From: Amycolatopsis benzoatilytica AK 16/65
GTDB lineage: Bacteria; Actinomycetota; Actinomycetes; Mycobacteriales; Pseudonocardiaceae
Direction of reading: 5' to 3'
DNA: 64,000 nt
NCBI RefSeq assembly: GCF_000383915.1
Contig: NZ_KB912942.1
Location: 1,397,953 to 1,461,952, forward strand
Shown: positions 55,459 to 62,320 of the stretch, one piece after another
Numbering within the stretch: the first letter of the stretch is position 1
How the letters are laid out: each line of letters starts with the position of its first letter
Made by a program: the position numbers and the translations under genes
Notes under the pieces: generated by a model
Databases searched by the model: none
Told to the model about the DNA's origin: nothing
The model's input: only the letters and a program-made list of their open reading frames with translations

Positions 55459-55509
55459 CCGTGAAGGGCCCCTTGAGGGAACCAGATTCCCTCAAGGGGC
55501 CCTTCACGG
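55459..55509. repeat. 51-bp palindromic repeat, copy 9
   Basis: CCGTGAAGGGCCCCTTGAGGG at left (55459-55479) and CCCTCAAGGGGCCCTTCACGG at right form perfect 21-bp arms, with AACCAGATT as the loop. It is the most symmetrical copy, 109 bp past the sod stop. Confidence 0.95.
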
Positions 55510-56427
55510 ACTTGGGCCTGTCGATGCTGTTTTGGTGCGGTGCGGGGGTCTTCGCAAGCTCCCTCCGGTGCGCGAACGGATGGTTGCTGGCTCCGTTTCG
55601 GGCTTTTTCGCGAAGGGGCTAATGGGCTGGACAGCGGGGAGGCTGCGGGGCGCAGTTGAACTGCGACCATGTCCGGGGGGAGTGCGTGGCATTGCGGATT
55701 CATTTTCCGGCAGACGGCCTCGTCCACCGGCGGTCGAGCGCCGGGCCCGATCCGATGTCTGAGCTGATGCTGAGCCTGGCTGCGCTGCAGAGCCGTCGCC
55801 CGGTCGGCGCGCCGCGGGTCTGGTCGGCGCGGGCGCGCAAGCAACTTCGGCGGGAACGAGCGGCGGAGCAGCGGCGCGTGCTGGCTCCGGCACACGGGGC
55901 TCCGGCACCCCGACGACCGCCGCATTAGACGGCTCGCTGCTTGCCGCGACCGCCGCGGTACCGGACGGTTGCTGCCCGCCGCGGCACCGGGCGGCTAGCT
56001 GCCCGCCGCGCGACGGCCGCCGCACTGGACGGTGTGCTGCTCGCCGCGACCCCCGCACCGGACGGTTGCAGCTCGCCGCGCTGACGGTGCCGGTGGTCCT
56101 TCTTGGGGCCAGGTGCGCCGGCGGACTGTCGCAGTCGGGTTGCGCGGGCGTCGGCCGGTGCGGCCTTCCGTGATTGTCCTTGCCCGGCCACGGTTTGCGA
56201 ACGGATCTCGCCGGGTCCGGTACTGCGCGTGAGCCCCGGTCGCCAGCGTCTGTCCGGAAGGGACGCCGACCCGCTCGTGACGTTACCCACGAATGAGTGA
56301 ACAGACCGGGTGAAATCCGGCGATTTCCGTGGCCGGGGTTGCCCGGGGTGGGCGATTTCTCCCGGGACTGGGGCACATTTTCGCCGTACCCCTGCCGCGT
56401 CGGGCGTTTTCGCGGCATTGTCGAGGC
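55510..56427. other. Gene-free region
   Basis: About 920 bp with no credible gene on either strand: open frames are Arg/Pro/Ala-rich shadows without ribosome binding sites or family features. It includes a degenerate tandem repeat, annotated separately. Confidence 0.5.
55915..56084. repeat. Degenerate tandem repeat, about 34-bp units
   Basis: Five imperfect units follow the pattern CCGC-ACCGGACGGTTGCTG-CTCGCCGCGAC. Units are 30-36 bp, with the GGACGG core conserved best. No coding or hairpin function is evident. Confidence 0.55.
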
Positions 56428-56907
56428 ATGGCTTCCGGTGGTTTCCGCGCGTCCGCCGTGCGCGGGCGGGTGTTTCTCCTCCCGGTTCTCGTCGTGGCCG
56501 TCGTCGGGTGGGCGGCGGCCGGGATCTGGCTGGGCCTGTGGATCCACCGGCAGGGGGTCGAGGCGATCGAGCGCGCGCCTGGGCGATACGTCGTCGCGGT
56601 CGTGCATCCGGGGTCGGCGGCGCTGCCCGGCAGCGAAGGCGCCGCGCAGCCGGACACCCGGCACATCAGCTGGACGGCACCGGATGGAGGTCTGGAAGAA
56701 GCCGACGTGCAGTTGCGGTCCGACCCGTCCGCGCCGGACCGGACCCGGATCCGGATGGACGCGCGCGGGCACCTGCGGCCGTCCTCGCCGGATCAGGTCG
56801 ACGTGCTCTCGACGTCTCTCCTCACGACCGTCGCCTGGGAGCTGGTCGCGGTGATCGCCGGGCTCGCGGTGTACCGGCGATTCGGGCGCGGGCGCGTCGG
56901 CGGCTGA
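56428..56907 (+). CDS. Two-TM Rv1733c-like membrane protein
   Basis: A 159-residue protein with two TM segments: VFLLPVLVVAVVGWAAAGIWLGLWI (about 15-40, given partly) and TTVAWELVAVIAGLAVY (about 130-148), separated by an extracytoplasmic domain with WTAPDGGLEEADVQLRSDPS. This layout matches the mycobacterial Rv1733c family, whose function is unknown. The ATG at 56428 gives the N-terminal TM segment in the right place. Confidence 0.75.
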   Translation: MASGGFRASAVRGRVFLLPVLVVAVVGWAAAGIWLGLWIHRQGVEAIERAPGRYVVAVVHPGSAALPGSEGAAQPDTRHISWTAPDGGLEEADVQLRSDPSAPDRTRIRMDARGHLRPSSPDQVDVLSTSLLTTVAWELVAVIAGLAVYRRFGRGRVGG

Positions 56908-56953
56908 GCCCGGCTGCCGGAACGCGGGCGGGCCCCGTGCGGGAAGCGCGGGC

Positions 56954-57235
56954 TCAGCGCCAGCGGCAGCGGTAGTACCAGGCGGACACGAGCGGCACCC
57001 CGAGCGTGATCGCCGCTCCGGCCAGGATCGGCGGCAGCGAGCCCATTCCGAATCCCACCACCATCGTGGTCAGTCCGGCCAGCAGCAGGCTCAGCACGCT
57101 CAGCGTGGCGGCGGCGAACGTGACCACGTGCATCGGGCGGAACTTCTCGAAGCGGTGAGCCAGGCGCGGGTTCTCGTCGGCGAGGATGCGTTCGATCTCG
57201 TCGAGCTGGCGCTGTTCGTGGTCGCGCAACGTCAT
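56954..57235 (-). CDS. DUF3040 membrane protein
   Basis: A 93-residue protein. The N-terminal amphipathic helix LRDHEQRQLDEIERILADENP is the DUF3040 signature, followed by two TM segments (about 38-58 and 63-83). The family is actinobacterial and uncharacterised. The ATG at 57235 was preferred to a start 9 codons upstream that lacks a ribosome binding site. Confidence 0.85.
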   Translation of the reverse strand: MTLRDHEQRQLDEIERILADENPRLAHRFEKFRPMHVVTFAAATLSVLSLLLAGLTTMVVGFGMGSLPPILAGAAITLGVPLVSAWYYRCRWR

Positions 57236-57358
57236 CGTCGGCTCCGCCCGTCGGTTTGGCACGGACTGTCTGTTGATTCTGCCACGAATCGGGGCCGGCG
57301 AACGGGGTCGTGCTCATTTCGTGGCGTCCTGCGAAGCGGAAACCGGACGCGGAAACCA

Positions 57359-57391
57359 GACCGGCCCGCTACTGTGGGTAGCGGGCCGGTC
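57359..57391 (-). terminator. Terminator of the GlsB-like gene
   Basis: Perfect 14-bp stem (GACCGGCCCGCTAC / GTAGCGGGCCGGTC) with a 5-base loop, 15 bp past the stop codon of the gene upstream on the minus strand. Confidence 0.8.
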
Positions 57392-57405
57392 AGTGTGCGG
57401 CGGCG

Positions 57406-57681
57406 TCAGTCGCGCCGGTGGTGCTTGCGATTGCCGAGAACCAGCCGGTACACGACGAGGATGACCAGGGCGCCCAAAATGGCCAGGCCCCAGGTGCGCG
57501 CCTCGAAGAACGTGCCCAGCTGAGTGTGGAACAGGGTCTTCCCGATCCATCCTCCGACGAACGCTCCGCCGATGCCGAGCAGGATGGTGATGATGCAGCC
57601 GCCCGGGTCCTTGCCGGGCATGAGGATTTTCGCGATCACTCCGGCGATGAGGCCCAGGATGATCCAGCTGACTACGCCCAC
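57406..57681 (-). CDS. GlsB/YeaQ/YmgE family stress-response membrane protein
   Basis: A 91-residue protein with three TM segments (VVSWIILGLIAGVIAKIL, GGCIITILLGIGGAFVGGWIG and WGLAILGALVILVVYRLVLG, each shown partly) and Gly-rich turns with the family PGKDPGG motif. It is linked to stress responses in other bacteria, mechanism unknown. The GTG at 57681 follows GAGAGGACC. It lies 164 bp downstream of the ECF41 sigma gene on the same strand. Confidence 0.88.
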   Translation of the reverse strand: MGVVSWIILGLIAGVIAKILMPGKDPGGCIITILLGIGGAFVGGWIGKTLFHTQLGTFFEARTWGLAILGALVILVVYRLVLGNRKHHRRD

Positions 57682-57845
57682 GGCGGTCCTCTCGTCAGTG
57701 CCGCGGCAGCCCGCGGGCCGCCGATGTGCGGACCAGGATGGCATGGTCCATTCGGGTGGCGCACGGCACCGTCCGGCCTACGGCGGGTGTTGCCGGCTGG
57801 CCCGCACAGCGCGGCGAGGGCAGGCACCGGGCAGGCGAGCGGCAA

Positions 57846-58745
57846 TCAGCGGCGCAGCGCGGTCTCCTCCGCCATGTGCGACAGCTTCGCCGGGTTCCGC
57901 ACCGCGTAGATGCCGGTAACCCGGCCATCGTCGATTCGCAGCGTCAGCACGGTGTCGACCTCGCCGTCGAGCTTCAGCACCAGCGCCGGATGCCCGTTGA
58001 CCTCGGCTGGCAGCAGCGACTGCGCCGGGAGCTGGTTGTGTCCGGCGGCCAGCAGGCGCGCCACCTTGTCCGCGCCGACGATCGGCCGCGGCACTGCCTG
58101 CTTCACGCCGCCGCCGTCGCCGAGGAAGACGACATCCGGGGCGAGCAGGTCGAGCAGGCCCTGCAGGTCGCCGGTGTCGACCGCGGTCTGGAACGCCTGG
58201 AGCGCGTGCCGGGATTCGGCCTTGCTGACGTCGCCGCGCGGCCTGCGGGCGGCGACGTGCGAGCGGGCCCGGTGTCCGATCTGGCGCACCGCGGCGGGGG
58301 ATTTGCCGACGGCCTCGGCGATCTCGTCGTAGGGCAGGTCGAACACCTCGCGCAGCACGAACACCGCGCGCTCGGTCGGCCGCAGCGTCTCCAGCACCAG
58401 CAGCATCGCCATCGAGACGCTGTCCGCGAGTTCGACGTCATCGGCGACGTCGGGCGCGGTGAGCAGCGGTTCCGGCAGCCAAGTTCCGACATAGGACTCT
58501 TTGCGCCGGCCGAGCGTGCGCAGCCGGGTGAGCGCCTGGCGGGTGGTGATCTGGACCAGGTACGCGCGCGGGTCGCGGACCTCGGCGAGGTCGACGCCGA
58601 CCCATTTCAGCCAGGTCTCCTGCAGCACGTCCTCGGTGTCGGCAGCGGAGCCGAGCATTTCGTAGGCGACGGTGAACAGCAGGTTCCGGTGGGCGAGGAA
58701 GGTCTCGGTCGCGAGGTCCGGGCTCGCTTCGCCGGGGGCTGGCAT
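57846..58745 (-). CDS. sigJ: ECF41-family sigma factor, SigJ-like
   Basis: A 299-residue RNA polymerase sigma factor. Sigma-2 region is at about 10-80 (AHRNLLFTVAYEMLGSAADTEDVLQETWLKW), sigma-4 at about 110-165 (LRPTERAVFVLREVFDLPYDEIAEAVGKSPAAVRQI). The C-terminal SnoaL-like domain (about 185-299) has the ECF41 landmarks DGGG (FLGDGGGVKQ) and NPxKL (YAVRNPAKL), which modulate activity in place of an anti-sigma factor. The ATG at 58745 follows AGAGGAG; longer starts lie beyond the promoter and were rejected. Its own ECF41-type promoter is recognisable. A COE partner gene, usual next to ECF41, is absent. Confidence 0.92.
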   Translation of the reverse strand: MPAPGEASPDLATETFLAHRNLLFTVAYEMLGSAADTEDVLQETWLKWVGVDLAEVRDPRAYLVQITTRQALTRLRTLGRRKESYVGTWLPEPLLTAPDVADDVELADSVSMAMLLVLETLRPTERAVFVLREVFDLPYDEIAEAVGKSPAAVRQIGHRARSHVAARRPRGDVSKAESRHALQAFQTAVDTGDLQGLLDLLAPDVVFLGDGGGVKQAVPRPIVGADKVARLLAAGHNQLPAQSLLPAEVNGHPALVLKLDGEVDTVLTLRIDDGRVTGIYAVRNPAKLSHMAEETALRR

Positions 58746-58783
58746 GGGTCGCTCCTCTTCGTTTTCGGCTCGATCTCCCATGG

Positions 58784-58810
58784 GACGCCGCTCGCCGCGA
58801 GTTTGTGACA
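58784..58810 (-). promoter_or_regulatory. ECF41-type promoter of sigJ
   Basis: On the minus strand TGTCACA (58810-58804) is followed after exactly 16 bp by CGTC (58787-58784), the consensus described for ECF41 autoregulated promoters. The -10 element lies 39 bp upstream of the sigma factor ATG. No second copy was found in the window. Confidence 0.85.
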
Positions 58811-58922
58811 TCAGCGGCGAAGGGCGGTTCGGAGCGCTCGAGCCGGCGGCTGGGCAGCGACGTGGCCCACCGCCCATCCGTCGGGCGGCAGCGCCCCGGC
58901 GAACGACCCGGCGGACATCGCG

Positions 58923-59678
58923 TCAGGCCCGGACGGCGGTGACGAGCCACGCCCGGGCATCGAACCAGACGCCGTCCTCGCGGTAGTGGTCGACGATCGC
59001 CGCGCGCAGCCGGTCGAGCGCGAGTTTCCGCTGGTCGCGGTCCAGACCGGCGAGCCGGTCGCTGGCTTCGAGCAGGCTCAGCGTCCCGTCCAGCGCGGCG
59101 TCTGGATCCTTGCCGTACCAGACGGGCTCGTGCACATCGGCCAGTTTGACTCCGGAAAAGCCGCTCCGGGCAAGGAAATCGCGGACGACCGCCGGGTCGG
59201 ACAGCGAGAACGCGGCGCCCGCGGCGGGTACCGAGTCCGGAGTGATCGCCTCGTGGATCACCCTCGCCCACTCCTGGTGGCTCCGGTCCTGCCAGACGAG
59301 CTGCACCAGCCTCGCACCGGGACGCAGTGCGCGGGCGATGCCGGCGAACGCCTCGGCGGGATCGGCGAAGAACATGGTGCCGAATCGGCTCAGGCCGAGC
59401 GTGAACGTTCCCGTCGGGAAAGGAAAATTCTGTGCATCGGCCTCGACGAAGCGAACGTTGGGCACGTCGCGGGAGGCAACCCGGGCACGGGCGATCATCT
59501 CGGCGGATATGTCGACACCCAGCGCGCTGCCGCGGACCGCGCGGCGAGCGGCCGCGCGGGTGGTCTGGCCGGCGCCGCAACCGATGTCGAGGATGTGGTC
59601 GGTCGGCCGCACGTCGGCGGCTTCGCGCAAGCGTGCGTCGTAATGGCGTAATTCGCCGTCGTAGTCGAAACTCCCCAT
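58923..59678 (-). CDS. Class I SAM-dependent methyltransferase
   Basis: A 251-residue methyltransferase. SAM motif I is ILDIGCGAGQTTRAAAR near residue 29, then LGVDISAEMIARAR and a post-II acidic EADAQNFPFPTGTF. The FGTMFFADPAEAFAGIARALRPGARL stretch is like TrmN/trans-aconitate or UbiE-type enzymes. The ATG at 59678 was chosen; the upstream frame is Pro/Arg-rich shadow. It is divergent from the next methyltransferase by 41 bp. Substrate unknown. Confidence 0.82.
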   Translation of the reverse strand: MGSFDYDGELRHYDARLREAADVRPTDHILDIGCGAGQTTRAAARRAVRGSALGVDISAEMIARARVASRDVPNVRFVEADAQNFPFPTGTFTLGLSRFGTMFFADPAEAFAGIARALRPGARLVQLVWQDRSHQEWARVIHEAITPDSVPAAGAAFSLSDPAVVRDFLARSGFSGVKLADVHEPVWYGKDPDAALDGTLSLLEASDRLAGLDRDQRKLALDRLRAAIVDHYREDGVWFDARAWLVTAVRA

Positions 59679-59719
59679 GGGAGGCGAGAGTACCCAGGAT
59701 GGACAGGAGTCTCGCGGGA

Positions 59720-60346
59720 ATGAGCGACCAGGACTGGCTGCGGCGGACGTGGAACAACGAAGCGCCGCGGTACGACCGTGACATCGCGTGGGTCGAGCGA
59801 CTGCTGCTCGCGGACGGCCGGGAGTGGGTGTGCGGACAGGCGGAGGGCGAGGTGCTGGAGGTCGCCGTCGGGACCGGGCGCAACCTGCCCTGCTACCCGC
59901 CGGACGTGCGGCTGACCGGGATCGACCTGAGCCCGGCGATGCTGGACCTGGCCCGGCAGCGGGCGGCGGCGATGGGCCGCGAGATGACGCTGACCGAGGC
60001 AGACGCGGAGAAGCTGCCGTTCCCGGACCAGGCGTTCGACACCGTCGTGTGCACGCTGGGGCTGTGCGGGGTGCCGGACGAGCGGGCCGCCATCGCGGAG
60101 ATGCACCGGGTGCTGCGGCCGGACGGGAGGCTGTTGCTGCTGGACCACGTCGGCAGCCACCGGTCGCCGATCCGGTTCGGGCAGCGGCTGCTGGAGAAGG
60201 TGTCCGTCTCGCTGCTCGGGGACTACCTGACGCGCCGCCCGTTGCCGCTGCTCGCCGATGCCGGGTTCGTGGTGGAACGGTCGGAGCGCAGCAAAGCCGG
60301 TGTGGTGGAACGGCTGGTCGCGCGGAAGTCCGCGGTGGACTCATGA
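59720..60346 (+). CDS. Class I SAM-dependent methyltransferase
   Basis: A 208-residue methyltransferase resembling phospholipid/UbiE-type enzymes: NNEAPRYDRDIAWVERLLL at the start, LEVAVGTGRNLPCYPPDVRLTGIDLSPAMLDLAR (motif I and II region), then DAEKLPFPDQAFDTVVCTLGLCGVPDE. HVGSHRSPIRFGQRLLEKV fits a lipid or quinone substrate. The ATG at 59720 was chosen over 59699, which has a similar signal, because it matches the family N-terminus. Divergent from the preceding methyltransferase. Confidence 0.82.
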   Translation: MSDQDWLRRTWNNEAPRYDRDIAWVERLLLADGREWVCGQAEGEVLEVAVGTGRNLPCYPPDVRLTGIDLSPAMLDLARQRAAAMGREMTLTEADAEKLPFPDQAFDTVVCTLGLCGVPDERAAIAEMHRVLRPDGRLLLLDHVGSHRSPIRFGQRLLEKVSVSLLGDYLTRRPLPLLADAGFVVERSERSKAGVVERLVARKSAVDS

Positions 60347-60480
60347 CCGGCGGTGAGCGAGGCCCGGCTGCGCGCCACCGCGCCTGCCCGGAGGCGCTCA
60401 TGGACAAGCGGTGAGGCCATCTCGTGGCCGGCGTGGCGGAACTCGCCGCCGCGAGGCAGGGGGGAGCGGTCCTTCGTTCG

Positions 60481-60498
60481 ATGTAACACGTGATACAT
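60481..60498. promoter_or_regulatory. Near-perfect palindrome at the chrB-like promoter
   Basis: ATGTAACACGTGATACAT is an 18-bp palindrome with one mismatch. Its right end contains TACATT, a likely -10 hexamer, only 8 bp from the GTG start of the ChrB-like gene, so the mRNA is probably leaderless and an operator would overlap the -10. Confidence 0.65.
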
Positions 60499-60506
60499 TT
60501 CTGGGC

Positions 60507-61046
60507 GTGGCAGAGGTTGGTGACGGCAAGTGGCTGGTCCTCGTCGTGCGGGTGCCGTCCGCCCCATCCCGGCACCGGGTCGCGGTCTGGCGCGAGCTGC
60601 GCCGGGTCGGGGCGTTGTCGCTGGGGCAGGGCGCGTGGGCGGTGCCGGACGTACCGGGTTTCGCCGGTGGCGTCGCACGCGCGGCTGAGCTGGCGGAACG
60701 GGGCGGCGGCGAGGTGATCACGCTGGACGCGGCCGAGCGGGACGGTTCGCGGCTGCTCGAGCTCTTCACCGCGGAGCGCGAAGAGGAGTGGGCCGAGTTC
60801 CTGGCCGACTGCGGGAAGTTCGACGCGGAGATCGACAAAGAGATCCGCGTCGGCAAGTTCACCATGGCAGAGCTCGAGGAGGAGGAGCAAAGCCTTGAAC
60901 GGCTGCGGCGCTGGCATCGCGATCTGAAGGCCCGAGACGTGTTCGGCGCGCCGTCCGCGGGCGACGCCGACGCGCAGCTCGCCCATTGCGCGGACCGGCT
61001 GGCCGAGTACACCGAGCGGGTCTTTCAAGCCCTGCACCAGATGTGA
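60507..61046 (+). CDS. ChrB N-terminal domain protein
   Basis: A 179-residue protein matching the N-terminal domain of chromate resistance regulator ChrB: WLVLVVRVPSAPSRHRVAVWRELRRVGAL, QGAWAVPD, and the acidic middle AEREEEWAEFLADCGKF. ChrB proteins are chromate-responsive regulators or resistance factors; the Cys/His-rich C-terminal half of full ChrB is absent here. The GTG at 60507 is used because the promoter lies just upstream. The MFS gene follows after 8 bp, so the two form an operon that resembles chr systems but without ChrA. Confidence 0.8.
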   Translation: MAEVGDGKWLVLVVRVPSAPSRHRVAVWRELRRVGALSLGQGAWAVPDVPGFAGGVARAAELAERGGGEVITLDAAERDGSRLLELFTAEREEEWAEFLADCGKFDAEIDKEIRVGKFTMAELEEEEQSLERLRRWHRDLKARDVFGAPSAGDADAQLAHCADRLAEYTERVFQALHQM

Positions 61047-61054
61047 GGTCTGTC

Positions 61055-62212
61055 GTGGACAAAGGCAAGCTGCGCCCGCTGTACGCCGCCGGATTCGTGA
61101 CGGCCTTCGGGGCACACAGCATCGCGGCGAGTCTGGGCGCGTACACACACGGCGAGCACGCGTCCTTGCTGACCCTGGGCCTGCTGCTGGCTGTCTACGA
61201 CGGGGCTGAGGTGGTTCTCAAGCCGGTGTTCGGCTCGCTCGCCGACCGGATCGGGCCGCGACCGGTGTTGCTCGGCGGGTTGCTGGCGTTCGCGCTCGCG
61301 TCGGCGGCTTTTGTCATCGCGGGGAACCCGGCGGCGGTCGGGCTGGCGCGGTTCGGCCAGGGCGCGGCTGCCGCGGCGTTCTCCCCGGCGGCCGGGGCGC
61401 TGGTCGCGCGGCTGTCTCCCCAGAAACGGCAAGGACGGGCGTTCGGCGGGTACGGCGCGTGGAAGAGCGTCGGCTACACGCTCGGTCCGCTGCTCGGCGG
61501 AGTGCTGATCACCGTCGGCGGTTTCTCGTTGCTGTTCGGTACTTTGGCGGTGCTGGCGTTCGCAGTCGCGGCGTGGGCGGCGCTGGTCGTGCCGGCGCCG
61601 GAGGCGTTGCCCCGGGCTCGGCAGACCGTGGTGGACCTGGCGCGGCGAATCGCCGAACCGGGGTTCCTGCGCCCGACCGCCGTGCTTGCCGGGACGACTG
61701 CCGCGCTGGCCGTCGGCACCGGGTTCTTGCCGGTCGCCGGGTCGGCGAGCGGGCTGGGGACATTGGCGACCGGTGCGGCGGTTTCGGTGCTGGCGTTGTG
61801 TTCCGCGCTGGTGCAGCCGTGGGCCGGGCGGCTCCGCGACGCCGGCCGGGTCTCGGACGGACCAGGGATGGCCGGCGGACTGCTGCTGGCGGCGGCCGGG
61901 CTGGGGCTGGCCGCGCTGGTGCCGGGGCTGGCCGGGATTCTGGTCGCGGCAGTGGCGATCGGGGCCGGGGTCGGGCTGGCGACACCGCTCGGGTTCGCGC
62001 ATCTCGCCGAATCGGCCCCGACGGAACGGCTCGGGCAGACCATGGGGGCGGCCGAAGTCGGCCGCGAACTGGGCGATGCGGGCGGTCCGCTGCTGGTCGG
62101 CGCGATCGCGTCGGCGGCGGTGCTCGGAGCCGGGTTCGGCGGGCTGGCGGCGGTGCTGGTCGCGGTCGGTATGGCGGTGGTGCGGGCAAAGACTCCGCTC
62201 CCGGACCGATGA
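61055..62212 (+). CDS. MFS transporter, 12-TM type, paired with ChrB-like gene
   Basis: A 385-residue integral membrane protein with about 12 TM segments. Motif A is in GSLADRIGPRPVLLGG, and GAWKSVGYTLGPLLGGVL resembles motif C. The C-terminal half has GAAEVGRELGDAGGPLLVGAI. Its operon partner suggests export of a toxic anion or small molecule. The GTG at 61055 follows GAGG and starts 8 bp after the ChrB-like stop. Confidence 0.83.
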   Translation: MDKGKLRPLYAAGFVTAFGAHSIAASLGAYTHGEHASLLTLGLLLAVYDGAEVVLKPVFGSLADRIGPRPVLLGGLLAFALASAAFVIAGNPAAVGLARFGQGAAAAAFSPAAGALVARLSPQKRQGRAFGGYGAWKSVGYTLGPLLGGVLITVGGFSLLFGTLAVLAFAVAAWAALVVPAPEALPRARQTVVDLARRIAEPGFLRPTAVLAGTTAALAVGTGFLPVAGSASGLGTLATGAAVSVLALCSALVQPWAGRLRDAGRVSDGPGMAGGLLLAAAGLGLAALVPGLAGILVAAVAIGAGVGLATPLGFAHLAESAPTERLGQTMGAAEVGRELGDAGGPLLVGAIASAAVLGAGFGGLAAVLVAVGMAVVRAKTPLPDR

Positions 62213-62248
62213 GGGCCCGAAGCCGTCCGGTCAAAGGCCGCTAGCGGT

Positions 62249-62299
62249 CCGTGAAGGACTCCTTGAGGGAATCCAAGTCCTGGAAGGGGCCCTTCACGG
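62249..62299. repeat. 51-bp palindromic repeat, copy 10
   Basis: CCGTGAAGGACTCCTTGAGG at left and TGGAAGGGGCCCTTCACGG at right, centre GAATCCAAGTCC. It lies between convergent genes, 36 bp past the MFS stop and 21 bp past the phospholipase stop. Confidence 0.92.
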
Positions 62300-62320
62300 A
62301 CCAGCCCCCGGGCCGGGCTG

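Noticed and set aside
55504..56772. A 422-codon minus-strand frame and smaller frames in 55.5-56.3 kb.
   Set aside because: They are Pro/Arg-rich, have no ribosome binding site and no recognisable domain. The region overlaps a palindromic repeat and a degenerate tandem repeat.
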